From positions 1 through 43,414 of the forward strand of contig CALBDW010000023.1 of NCBI GenBank assembly GCA_937927435.1: a DNA stretch of 43,414 nucleotides, read 5' to 3'. Source of the stretch: an uncultured Bdellovibrionales bacterium. GTDB taxonomy: Bacteria; Bdellovibrionota; Bdellovibrionia; Bdellovibrionales; JAMPXM01. A program made the position numbers and the translations under genes. The notes under the pieces are model-generated. The model did not search any database, was not told where the DNA came from, and saw nothing but the letters and a program-made list of their open reading frames with translations. Positions 1-6,977 of the stretch are shown here, piece by piece. Positions within the stretch are counted from its first letter, which is position 1. Each line of letters starts with the position of its first letter.

Positions 1-2
1 CG

Positions 3-71
3 CGTATCACCTCGCTCAACCTCGTGAAGGAGAATCCCAGTCGAGAAAGCCTTGTCAATTCCGTCGCTTAG
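3..71 (+). CDS. Possible 3' end of a protein gene cut by the window edge
   Basis: An open frame enters from the left edge and ends at TAG 69-71, reading about 22 residues with ordinary composition (ending SRESLVNSVA). It would be convergent with yebC, 25 bases away. Another frame on the minus strand is also open across the first ~95 bases but has no start codon, so the assignment is weak. No family can be recognised from so short a tail. Confidence 0.25.
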   Translation, partial: RITSLNLVKENPSRESLVNSVA

Positions 72-96
72 CTCATCACCACGAAAGTGAGCCAGT

Positions 97-804
97 TTAG
101 AGGTCGATCGTCGCGTGGATGCGACTCGTATCGTCGTTATCGTCGAGAAGCTGAACGAACTCGTAAACTTCTTTCTTTTGTTCTTCCGTGAGTTCGGTGA
201 TGTTCTTTGCTTTGTAAGACAACTCGGCGGTCGTGATTTTCCAGCCCCGATTAACTAAAGCCGTTTCGATTGCTTTCAGGTCTTCGGGAGCTCCTGTGAA
301 GCGATAGACTTCGTTGCCTAACGATTCGACGTCGTTGGCCCCCGCTTCGATCGCCTCTTCTTCTGGGTCTTTCACGTTCGGATTCGTTCCTTCAATCAGG
401 CAAATGCGGTCAAACATCCAGGCGACCGAACCGATCTCGCCGAGGCGTCCGCCGTTCTTGTTGAAGATGTTCTTGATTTCGCTGGACGTCCGGTTCCGGT
501 TATCGGTTTGACATTCAACGATGAAGGCAACTTGGTGCGGACCGTAACCTTCATACGTGATTTCTTCGATTTGGTTGCCGTCATCGAGGAGACCCGCGCC
601 TTTCTTGATCGCGCGTTCAATCGTGTCTTTCGGCATAGCCGCGTCGCGAGCGGCTTCGATGGCGGCTCTCAGGCGCGCATTGGCGTCGGGATCAGGTCCT
701 CCGAGTTTGGTCGCGACTTGGATTTCGCGAGCGAGTTTTGTGAATTTGGCGCCTTTTTTTGCGGCATTCGCCGCCATGATCGGATTTTTCCAGCTCTTTC
801 CCAT
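97..804 (-). CDS. yebC: YebC/PmpR family (TACO1-like) translation or transcription factor
   Basis: Protein of 235 residues from the ATG at 804. The N-terminus MGKSWKNP followed by AKKGAKFTKLAREI is the YebC family signature, and the family length (about 240-250) fits, which is why I reject the 34 extra residues possible upstream. The motifs GGPDPDANARLR, AIKKGAG and YEGYGP typical of YebC are all present. Family members bind DNA as regulators (PmpR) or, by more recent work, help ribosomes through polyproline-type stalls; which applies here cannot be read from sequence. Often it lies beside ruvC, which is not visible here. It is divergent from the DUF455 gene with 86 bases between the starts. 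Confidence 0.93.
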   Translation of the reverse strand: MGKSWKNPIMAANAAKKGAKFTKLAREIQVATKLGGPDPDANARLRAAIEAARDAAMPKDTIERAIKKGAGLLDDGNQIEEITYEGYGPHQVAFIVECQTDNRNRTSSEIKNIFNKNGGRLGEIGSVAWMFDRICLIEGTNPNVKDPEEEAIEAGANDVESLGNEVYRFTGAPEDLKAIETALVNRGWKITTAELSYKAKNITELTEEQKKEVYEFVQLLDDNDDTSRIHATIDL

Positions 805-890
805 ACTTTTCAGAAAACTAAAGTGACGTTCCGCGAGGTGTCCAGAATTTTTGTTTGCCCGGAACTGCCGCATGGTGGCACCAAGGGGGA

Positions 891-1685
891 ATGACGCCGA
901 CAGCATGGTTTTCCATCAGGAATGTAGATGAAAAGATCCGGTTCCTTCCGGAGGCCCTCACATCTTTGTTGACTCGGTCGGATTTTTATCGAGGGGACGG
1001 GATCACTCTCGGCCGGGACGTGCCGGTCGTGATGGCGGCAGAGTTGCCGCCGAAGCCGGGATTGAATTCCCGCGATGGGCAGGCCCGGTTGATTCATGAT
1101 CTTGCAAGCATCGAGCTGCAGGCTATGGAACTGGCCGTCCGCACGCTCTATGAATTTCCCGATGCGAATCCCGAGTTCCGTAAAGAGCTAGCGGACTTGG
1201 CGTTGGAAGAAAGTCGCCACTTAAAACTTTGTCTTCGCGATTTACGAGATCTTGGTTTCGACTGGGGTTCTTGGCCGGCTCATCTCGCGCTGTGGAACGC
1301 GGTTTCTCCGGAAGATAGTTTGCTTGACCGGATTTTGGTCGTGCATCGGTATCTGGAAGCGTCCGGGCTTGACGCTGGCGAGTCGATCCTTCGCCGCTTG
1401 GTCGGCGTCGCCAATAAGTACGTCAATCGAACCGTCAAAACCATCGTCGATGAGGAAGTCGGGCACGTCGCTTTCGGCAGTCGTTGGTACCGGCGTGTGG
1501 CCGAGGAACTGCATATTGATCCTGAGACCGACTTCCGGGAAAGGATGGCGGTTTTGGTCTACACCGTGCCCAGGCGGGAACGGCTGGCGATGGAATTGCG
1601 GCGCCAGGCCGGGTTTACCGAATACGAACTCGAGGTTTTAGAGGCGGCGCGGGCGGAGTACGAGCGGCGGATCGGGCTCAATTAA
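891..1685 (+). CDS. DUF455 family ferritin-like protein
   Basis: About 264 residues. Two helical iron-ligand style motifs are visible, LEESRH near residues 105-110 and DEEVGH near 187-192, with further conserved glutamates near residue 75 (SIELQAMELA). This spacing is that of the DUF455 ferritin-like family, related in fold to MiaE-type di-iron proteins. The substrate is unknown; tRNA hydroxylation is a possibility by fold similarity only. The ATG at 891 directly follows AAGGGGGA, an unusually short spacing, so the true start could be a nearby non-ATG codon (for example TTG 855). The stop overlaps by 4 bases with the convergent pseudouridine synthase gene. Confidence 0.75.
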   Translation: MTPTAWFSIRNVDEKIRFLPEALTSLLTRSDFYRGDGITLGRDVPVVMAAELPPKPGLNSRDGQARLIHDLASIELQAMELAVRTLYEFPDANPEFRKELADLALEESRHLKLCLRDLRDLGFDWGSWPAHLALWNAVSPEDSLLDRILVVHRYLEASGLDAGESILRRLVGVANKYVNRTVKTIVDEEVGHVAFGSRWYRRVAEELHIDPETDFRERMAVLVYTVPRRERLAMELRRQAGFTEYELEVLEAARAEYERRIGLN

Positions 1686-2437
1686 AATTCTTCGTCGGGC
1701 CTTAAGAACCGCCATTTTCCTTCGGGCAGTGAGCCCAGTTTCACGCGGCCGATGCGGACACGTTTCAGTCCGGTGACCTCAAGGCCGACGGCATCACACA
1801 TTCTACGCACCTGGCGTTTGCGACCTTCTTTCAGGATGAAGCGGAGCTGGTCCTCGTTGACCCATTCGACCTTCGCGGGTTTGAGCGGCTTTCCGTCGAG
1901 CGAAAGTCCGTGGTTGAGGAGAGCGAGCTCTTCATCGGTCAAGCGAATGTCGGTACGCACCCCTTTCTTGGGGCGTACGCGGACGATGTACTCTTTTTCG
2001 ACTCCGCTGTCTTCGCCGATCAGGCGCTTGGCGATCTGGCCGTTCTGCGTAAACACGAGAAGGCCTTGTGAGTCGATATCGAGCCGGCCCGCGGGCGCAA
2101 GACCCTCGAAATGGCGGCGTTCGAGTTTCGGTTCGTCCGGCGAGTTGCGAATCTGGTTCTCCGGTGTGATCAAGCGGACCGCAGGCTTATAGTTTTTCTC
2201 AGGCTGACCCGAGACATAGCCGATCGGTTTATTGAGCAGGATCGTGACGAGGTTCTGGAGGGTTTTCCGGGCTTCAGGAGCGAGTTCGATCACGGCATCG
2301 ATGGGCACCTTGCTTCCCAGCTGGTCCACGACCTGGCCGTTAACCTTAACCCAGCCTTTCACGATCAGTTCTTCGGCTTCCCGACGGGAACAAAGACCTC
2401 GGTTCGCCATGAGTTTCGACAAGCGGACGGTTTCCAT
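1682..2437 (-). CDS. RNA pseudouridine synthase, RluF/RluB/RsuA family
   Basis: 251 residues. An N-terminal S4 RNA-binding domain (about residues 4-51, with CSRREAEELI) is followed by the RsuA-type catalytic domain. The active-site motif GRLDIDSQGL carries the catalytic Asp at residue 120, and the C-terminal GRKRQVRRMCDAVG motif is also complete. These enzymes convert specific uridines of rRNA (and for RluF also tRNA-Tyr) to pseudouridine. The subgroup is uncertain: the DSQGL motif resembles RluF more than RluB, but it lacks RluF's long basic tail. It ends in a 4-base convergent overlap with the DUF455 gene. Confidence 0.9.
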   Translation of the reverse strand: METVRLSKLMANRGLCSRREAEELIVKGWVKVNGQVVDQLGSKVPIDAVIELAPEARKTLQNLVTILLNKPIGYVSGQPEKNYKPAVRLITPENQIRNSPDEPKLERRHFEGLAPAGRLDIDSQGLLVFTQNGQIAKRLIGEDSGVEKEYIVRVRPKKGVRTDIRLTDEELALLNHGLSLDGKPLKPAKVEWVNEDQLRFILKEGRKRQVRRMCDAVGLEVTGLKRVRIGRVKLGSLPEGKWRFLRPDEEF

Positions 2438-2501
2438 TGGGTGTTGAGCCTAGCATCTTTGTGCGAAAATGGTAGGGTGAAATCGGAAACGGAGGGAATC
2501 A

Positions 2502-3260
2502 ATGAATTTTCTGCTTAGGTTTTCAGGTGTTGCGGTGCTCTTGCTCTTCTTGGGGCTGGGAGCGTCCGCGTTCGCGACTGATACGGGTTTTTCGGCGAAA
2601 GTTTACGAAGACAGCAAAAAGGAGAAGCTTCTTTTCACCTATAAACAGGAAGCTGAAGAGAAGGGCGGCACGCGAATTCTAATGAACACCTTCATAGATG
2701 CGGCCGATGGCTCCGTCGCGGCGGTTGAAACCGTGGAGTTTGCGACAACCGGGCAGGGGGAAGTGTTCCGTCGTTACCATGTGAAGCAGAATCAGATCAA
2801 CGCCGAGGGAACGATCGAGGTCAAAGATGGAAAAGCTCATTTCACCTACACGAAAGACGGAAAAACGAAGACTGCGTCGGAAAAAGCAGGGGATAACTTC
2901 GTTGTCGGTTCGTCGGCCCTTCCGTATCTTCGCAAACATTGGGATAAGATCGTGAAAGGGGAAAAAGTGGCGGTACGGCTGGGGGTTGTCGACCGTCTAG
3001 AAAGTGTCGGTTTCGAATTTGTCCGCGAGCGTGAGATCGAAAGGGACGGGCAAAAGGTCTATGTCTTGAAAATGAAGCCATCAAGCTTCATCATCGCGGC
3101 CCTGGTGAATCCGTTGTACTGGTATGTTTCAGCCGACGGTCAAAAGCTTCTTGAAATCAACGGTCGCTCGCAAGTGAAGCGTAAAGTGGACGGACAGTGG
3201 AAAGATTTCGACGCCGTCACGGTTTATGAATACGGTTCCGCGGGTGGAAATTCGAAGTAA
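2502..3260 (+). CDS. Exported protein of unknown function
   Basis: 252 residues with a clear signal peptide: short basic start, hydrophobic stretch VAVLLLFLGLGASAFA and probable cleavage after AFA near residue 25. The mature part is rich in beta-strand pattern (alternating polar/hydrophobic, many Lys/Glu) and has no Cys or catalytic motif I recognise. It looks like a soluble periplasmic or surface beta-rich protein. The start is supported by GGAGG about 9 bases upstream (ACGGAGGGAATCAATG). Its last 37 bases overlap the convergent PTPS-family gene. I do not recognise the family. Confidence 0.75.
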   Translation: MNFLLRFSGVAVLLLFLGLGASAFATDTGFSAKVYEDSKKEKLLFTYKQEAEEKGGTRILMNTFIDAADGSVAAVETVEFATTGQGEVFRRYHVKQNQINAEGTIEVKDGKAHFTYTKDGKTKTASEKAGDNFVVGSSALPYLRKHWDKIVKGEKVAVRLGVVDRLESVGFEFVREREIERDGQKVYVLKMKPSSFIIAALVNPLYWYVSADGQKLLEINGRSQVKRKVDGQWKDFDAVTVYEYGSAGGNSK

Positions 3261-3631
3261 TTCTTCGCGGTTTCCTGGATTCCGACTCGTGCGAGCACCC
3301 CGTCCGGGAAGAGCGGTTTAAGCCGCAAGTAAAGGGCACGTGCGAGCGCCTCGCCTGCCGTGTTGGCGAAAAGATCATTCAGGTCGGCGCCGTCTAGTGG
3401 CTCGATGATCGAAGCAAGGAGGATCTTATCGAGTCTATCGCGGTCGAAGGCGAGGCCGGTTTTGTCGTCGACCGGGGCGCGTAACGTGACGCGTACCCGG
3501 TAATCGTGGCCGTGGAGACGAGCGCATTTGCCGTAGAGGGCTGCGTTCTCTTCTTCGCTCAAGTTTGGCGAACTCAGCCGGTGCAGCGAGCGGACGACGA
3601 CTTCACGAGTCAGTTCGACGATCGGGCTCAT
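3224..3631 (-). CDS. PTPS/QueD-family protein with altered active site (paralogue 1)
   Basis: 135 residues from ATG 3631, which overlaps the stop of the upstream paralogue as ATGA and has GGAGG seven bases before it; this fits translational coupling better than the TTG two codons earlier. It has the 6-pyruvoyl-tetrahydropterin synthase hallmarks: zinc-ligand histidines H17, H40 and H42 (RLHGHDY), Cys36 (YGKCARLHGH) and Glu120 (QET), the residue that anchors the pterin. In QueD and PTPS the catalytic Asp-His pair sits in an LDHHxLN-like motif; here it reads LDGADLN, so the His is replaced by Gly. Activity is therefore doubtful, or a partner supplies the residue. Likely co-transcribed with the genes at 3628-4833. 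Confidence 0.8.
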   Translation of the reverse strand: MSPIVELTREVVVRSLHRLSSPNLSEEENAALYGKCARLHGHDYRVRVTLRAPVDDKTGLAFDRDRLDKILLASIIEPLDGADLNDLFANTAGEALARALYLRLKPLFPDGVLARVGIQETAKNYFEFPPAEPYS

Positions 3632-4065
3632 CCCCAAACCTCCACCCAGAGGTCTTCCGTTTCAAACAGTCTCAGTCTCTGCAGTTCAAGCTGTCCTTGA
3701 AGTTTTGAGTTTAAGCTTGCGAGTTCGGCTTTAATGCGGTTCCGGAGGTACAGGGCGATGTTTTCCGTCGTGGGGACCAAGTCTAAAAACTCCGGAACAT
3801 CGAAATTGAGGTGATGGTGTTCAAGCGGCCGGGTCGCCGAATCCAAAATCCGATCGAGGTGGTTCAGATTCACGACGAGCTTGGTGTTCGGATCGATGGG
3901 ACCACTTACGAAGGCTTCTACGACGTAATTGTGGCCATGGCCGTGTTCAGTATAACAAAGACCGAACACGCGTTGGTTTTCCTCATGTGAAAACCGTTTT
4001 TGTTTGTACAGGTGGGCCGAAGAAAACATTCGTCGGCGCGCGACCACCATTCGCTCTGTACTCAT
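3628..4065 (-). CDS. PTPS/QueD-family protein (6-pyruvoyl- or 6-carboxy-tetrahydropterin synthase), paralogue 2
   Basis: 145 residues. Zinc histidines are visible at H18 (FSSAHLY), H43 and H45 (HGHGHNY), the catalytic Cys at C37 (FGLCYTEHGH), the catalytic His motif is LEHHHLN (residues 81-87, Glu in place of the usual Asp), and Glu135 lies in the FETED motif. Family members act on 7,8-dihydroneopterin triphosphate to make 6-pyruvoyl-tetrahydropterin (biopterin route) or 6-carboxy-tetrahydropterin (queuosine route). Its stop overlaps the next gene's start by 4 bases, and it starts 15 bases after the SDR reductase gene, so the three form one operon. No queC, queE or queF is nearby, which argues against a plain queuosine cluster in this window. 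Confidence 0.85.
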   Translation of the reverse strand: MSTERMVVARRRMFSSAHLYKQKRFSHEENQRVFGLCYTEHGHGHNYVVEAFVSGPIDPNTKLVVNLNHLDRILDSATRPLEHHHLNFDVPEFLDLVPTTENIALYLRNRIKAELASLNSKLQGQLELQRLRLFETEDLWVEVWG

Positions 4066-4080
4066 CTCTTATTCACTTCA

Positions 4081-4833
4081 TTAGAGATCGATGCCGCCGT
4101 CAACTTTGAGAACGGCGCCCGTGATCCATTCGGACCCTGGGCCGGATAGACTCCATACCGCATGGGCGATATCTTCCGGCCGGCCTACGCGTCCTAACGG
4201 CTGCATACGGTCGAATGCGGCTCTTTCAGCCTCGGTTTTGGTCACAAGCTGATGAATCGGAGTGTCGACGATGCCGGGGCAAATGCAATTCGCCCGCACT
4301 TTGTGAGGGGCTTCCTCCAGCGCCAATGTGTGTGTCCAGTTGACGAGAGCGGCTTTCGCCGCTGAATACGCGCCTGTTTCCGCTACCGGTCGCAATCCGA
4401 GCGTTGAGGATATATTGATCACCGCGCCTTGGTTAGCCCGCAAATAGGGCAACAAGATCCTTGTGAGGCGGACGGGGGCGAGAAAGTTCACTTCCCACAT
4501 ATCTCGCCAAACCTCGTCGGCGCACTTTTCGGTCGCTGCACGGACGTAACGGCCGGCATTGTTGACGAGGACTTTGAGCCCTCCCGTAAATTCGCTGTGT
4601 TTGGATAACCGAGCTGCCATATCTTGGACTTGAACGGGATCCATCAAGTCGCACGGAAGGGTCAGGACGCGGTCATGTCCGGCGGAGGTTTTGAGTTGTT
4701 CAAGCGGCTGAGGCCTGCGGCCAAGGACGACGACCTTCCAGCCTTCGGATAAAAAACGTTCGGCGACGGCGCGGCCAATTCCGCTCCCGGCACCCGTAAC
4801 AAAGGCGACTGAAGATTTTGATGAGGTCGTCAT
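4081..4833 (-). CDS. Short-chain dehydrogenase/reductase, possible pterin (sepiapterin-type) reductase
   Basis: 250 residues of classical SDR layout: nucleotide-binding TGAGSGIG at residues 13-20, NNAG at 91-94, catalytic Ser in NISS (about 142), and YSAAK with Tyr156 and Lys160. The C-terminus ends in VDGG as in FabG-like enzymes. Arg39-Arg40 after the second strand (LGRRP) suggests NADPH preference. As first gene of an operon with two PTPS-family genes, a role as sepiapterin-reductase-like or dihydromonapterin-reductase-like enzyme is a reasonable inference, but the sequence alone would equally support a generic oxidoreductase. Confidence 0.85.
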   Translation of the reverse strand: MTTSSKSSVAFVTGAGSGIGRAVAERFLSEGWKVVVLGRRPQPLEQLKTSAGHDRVLTLPCDLMDPVQVQDMAARLSKHSEFTGGLKVLVNNAGRYVRAATEKCADEVWRDMWEVNFLAPVRLTRILLPYLRANQGAVINISSTLGLRPVAETGAYSAAKAALVNWTHTLALEEAPHKVRANCICPGIVDTPIHQLVTKTEAERAAFDRMQPLGRVGRPEDIAHAVWSLSGPGSEWITGAVLKVDGGIDL

Positions 4834-4911
4834 AAGTCCCGGAACTCAAAAAAAGTGGATATCGGCAGTCGAGTCGCCCCGACCGCCTGGAATTGAAGTT
4901 GCGAGAGAAAA

Positions 4912-5118
4912 TTAGAAGTCGTAACCACGGACCGTTTTACGGCCGTTTTCTTTCGCGCGCTTGACCGCGTCTGCGATGAGAGCGTGAACTTTTTCGTTCA
5001 GGAATTCAATGACATCTCCGGAAACGTTGCAACCGCTGCTGCGGATTGCGTCTTTCATTTTGCTGCCGACGATCAAGATTTCTTTTTTACCGCCTTTTTT
5101 TGCTGCTTTCTTTGCCAT
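4912..5118 (-). CDS. Bacterial histone-fold protein with lysine-rich N-terminal tail
   Basis: 68 residues. The first 12 residues are a basic tail (MAKKAAKKGGKK). Then comes a single histone fold: helix 1 at about 17-28, long helix 2 at about 33-58, loop 2 with GRKTV (59-63), the archaeal/bacterial histone signature, and a very short third helix (RGYDF). The protein ends where helix 3 of archaeal histones would begin in earnest, as in the bacterial histones of Bdellovibrio (Bd0055/HBb), which dimerise and coat or bend DNA as an abundant nucleoid protein. Cys30 lies in loop 1. The RBS is strong (GGGAGGAAGGG, 6 bases before ATG) and there is a consensus -35 upstream, consistent with high expression. 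DUF1931-type naming may be met for related proteins. Confidence 0.88.
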   Translation of the reverse strand: MAKKAAKKGGKKEILIVGSKMKDAIRSSGCNVSGDVIEFLNEKVHALIADAVKRAKENGRKTVRGYDF

Positions 5119-5160
5119 ATTTCCCTTCCTCCCATAGGAGCGGTTTCATTTAGTTCCTCA

Positions 5161-5190
5161 ATTTCAAATGAGAGGAAAGGAAGATGTCAA
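5161..5190 (-). promoter_or_regulatory. Candidate sigma-70-type promoter of the histone gene
   Basis: On the minus strand TTGACA (5185-5190) is followed after 18 bases by TGAAAT (5161-5166), about 40 bases before the histone start codon. The -35 is a perfect consensus; the -10 is a weak match. Confidence 0.4.
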
Positions 5191-5224
5191 AGGAAAGGTC
5201 TCCTTGCTTGAGGAATGGGCAAAA

Positions 5225-5240
5225 CCGCCCCCTTAGGCGG
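5225..5240 (-). terminator. Short intrinsic terminator of the HD-GYP gene
   Basis: On the minus strand CCGCC (5236-5240) pairs with GGCGG (5225-5229), followed by TTTT and then GCCC. The stop codon of the HD-GYP gene lies within the loop. Five GC pairs and a short U-run make it plausible but modest. Confidence 0.45.
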
Positions 5241-6894
5241 ACTTGTCAAACCGCATTCCGTCGGCCGAACGATAAACGCCCGCTTCGATGAAGATCTTAA
5301 GGAGATCCATGTCGAGCTTTCCGCGGCGAGCCTCCGTCTGGAGAATTTCAAGAGCCCGTTCGGGGCTCGTCGCCGGTTTATAGGGACGGTCCATGGATGT
5401 CAGGGCGTCGTAGATGTCGGCGATTGTCATGAGCTTCGCCTGGATCGGGATGTGTTCGGCCGTGAGGCCTCGCGGATATCCGCTTCCGTCACATTTTTCG
5501 TGATGCGCGTGCGCGATATCGGGAACGCCCGCCAGGTCTTCCGTCCAAGCGATCTGCCGCAAGAAATGGTACGTGTGACTCACATGGGATTCGATCTCTC
5601 GTCGTTCTTCTTCGCTCAGGCTTCCTTTGGGAAGCGAAAGCTTGATCATCTCTTCCGGCGTGATGAGGGTTTGATCGAGTTCCCGGGATGTCTTGTTGAT
5701 CCACGACATGAGCGATGCGATATCGAAATCCTCTTCCACGATTTGCGGCTGATTGGCTTTAACGATGGAAAGCCGCACTTGTTGCAGTTGCTGCGCGAAT
5801 TGGTCGATTTTTTTCACTGCCGCCTGCAGTTTTTCGCGCGGAGCATCCGGGGTCAGCCCCTTTTCGAGCATTTCGACAAGCTCGGTCGCGACCTCTTTCC
5901 AGGCAAGAAGTTCTTGTCGAGCCCGTGCTGAATCGAGGCGGAGAAGAATGGTCTCCATCTCGTGCGGGTAAAGCTTGAACTGTTTGTTCAAGACGGATTC
6001 GCGGACGCCGATTTTTCCGAAGTCGTGGAGAAGAGCGGCGTAGCGGATTTCGCGGATCTGCGATTCCGAGAAGAACACGTTCTTTAAGGGGCCTTCCGGG
6101 CACTGGTGCACGGCGCGCGCGAATTCCACCGTCAAGACCGCCACACGGTCGCTATGACCGCTGGTCGCGGGATCCCGGGACTCGATCGCTGTGACCGACG
6201 CGCGGATGAAGCTTTCAAAGAGGTTTTCAATGCTTTCAGTGAGCCGCGCGTTTTCGATCGCGATGGCCGCTTGCGCTGCGAAGACTTTCATCAGCTGTTC
6301 GTCTTCGTCGGTGAACGCGATGATGTCTTCGGTATCGACGGGCCGGCGTTTATCAAGCGCCGACGGGCTCCCGGGACGGAGTTTGTTAAGGATCTGCAGC
6401 ACGCCGCGGACCTTCCCTCCCGGACTCTGCATCGGGACGGTGAGCATCGATTTCGTGTGGTAATTGGTTTCGACGTCGACCTGGGGGTTGAAACGGTATG
6501 GCTGCGAGTCGTCGAGTTGGTAGCAGTCGTCGATGCGCAGGCAGTTTCCGGTCAGGGCGACGTAACCCGCAATACTCGTTTCGTCGAGCGGCAGGATCTT
6601 GTCGCGTAGGTGCTGTTTTTCGCTCCGGTTGGCGTTGCGGTAGAAGCGCAGAACCGGAATGAATTTCTGTTGGGCGATGCCGATCGAGTCGATGCGGATA
6701 TTTTCCGTCAGAGAAATGCTGGCGGCGTCGGCGCCGGTCGTTTCAAGGGCTTTGTCGAGAATAAGATCGAGGATCCGGCTGACGTCTTTTTCACTCGAAA
6801 GAGCGATCCCTATGTCGATGAGCGAACGGTAACGTTCTTCACGCGTCTCGCGTTTTGGGGAATGCGGTTCGAGCGCAAGTTTCTTCGCTTTCAA
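5233..6894 (-). CDS. GAF domain - HD-GYP cyclic-di-GMP phosphodiesterase
   Basis: 553 residues from TTG 6894, chosen because GAGGAG lies seven bases upstream; a TTG six codons earlier has no such site. An N-terminal GAF domain (about 25-220) should sense a ligand or partner. A helical linker leads to the HD-GYP domain: metal-binding HDFGKIGV with H290/D291, and HHEKCDGSGYP at about 464-474 containing the GYP motif. HD-GYP proteins hydrolyse cyclic di-GMP to pGpG or GMP; all signature metal ligands appear present. Unusual is an insertion of about 130 mostly helical residues (about 300-430) between the HD motif and the HHE..GYP part. No membrane segment is seen, so it acts in the cytoplasm. Regulation of motility or lifestyle switching is the usual role in this group. 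Confidence 0.9.
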   Translation of the reverse strand: MKAKKLALEPHSPKRETREERYRSLIDIGIALSSEKDVSRILDLILDKALETTGADAASISLTENIRIDSIGIAQQKFIPVLRFYRNANRSEKQHLRDKILPLDETSIAGYVALTGNCLRIDDCYQLDDSQPYRFNPQVDVETNYHTKSMLTVPMQSPGGKVRGVLQILNKLRPGSPSALDKRRPVDTEDIIAFTDEDEQLMKVFAAQAAIAIENARLTESIENLFESFIRASVTAIESRDPATSGHSDRVAVLTVEFARAVHQCPEGPLKNVFFSESQIREIRYAALLHDFGKIGVRESVLNKQFKLYPHEMETILLRLDSARARQELLAWKEVATELVEMLEKGLTPDAPREKLQAAVKKIDQFAQQLQQVRLSIVKANQPQIVEEDFDIASLMSWINKTSRELDQTLITPEEMIKLSLPKGSLSEEERREIESHVSHTYHFLRQIAWTEDLAGVPDIAHAHHEKCDGSGYPRGLTAEHIPIQAKLMTIADIYDALTSMDRPYKPATSPERALEILQTEARRGKLDMDLLKIFIEAGVYRSADGMRFDKSA

Positions 6895-6977
6895 GAATCG
6901 ACTCCTCGGCAAACGAATACCTGTGTGTTCTTCTTATCGTCAGAACCGAGGAAAAACTGAACTTTAAAGCCGAATGT

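Noticed and set aside
1..96. Open minus-strand frame at the left edge reading LSDGIDKAFSTGILL
   Set aside because: No start codon and it would run out of yebC in another frame; the + strand tail ending at 71 is at least as likely.
4081..4833. Calling the first SDR a second FabG
   Set aside because: It is far from the fab operon and joined to two PTPS genes, so a pterin reductase or other SDR role is at least as likely; left generic.
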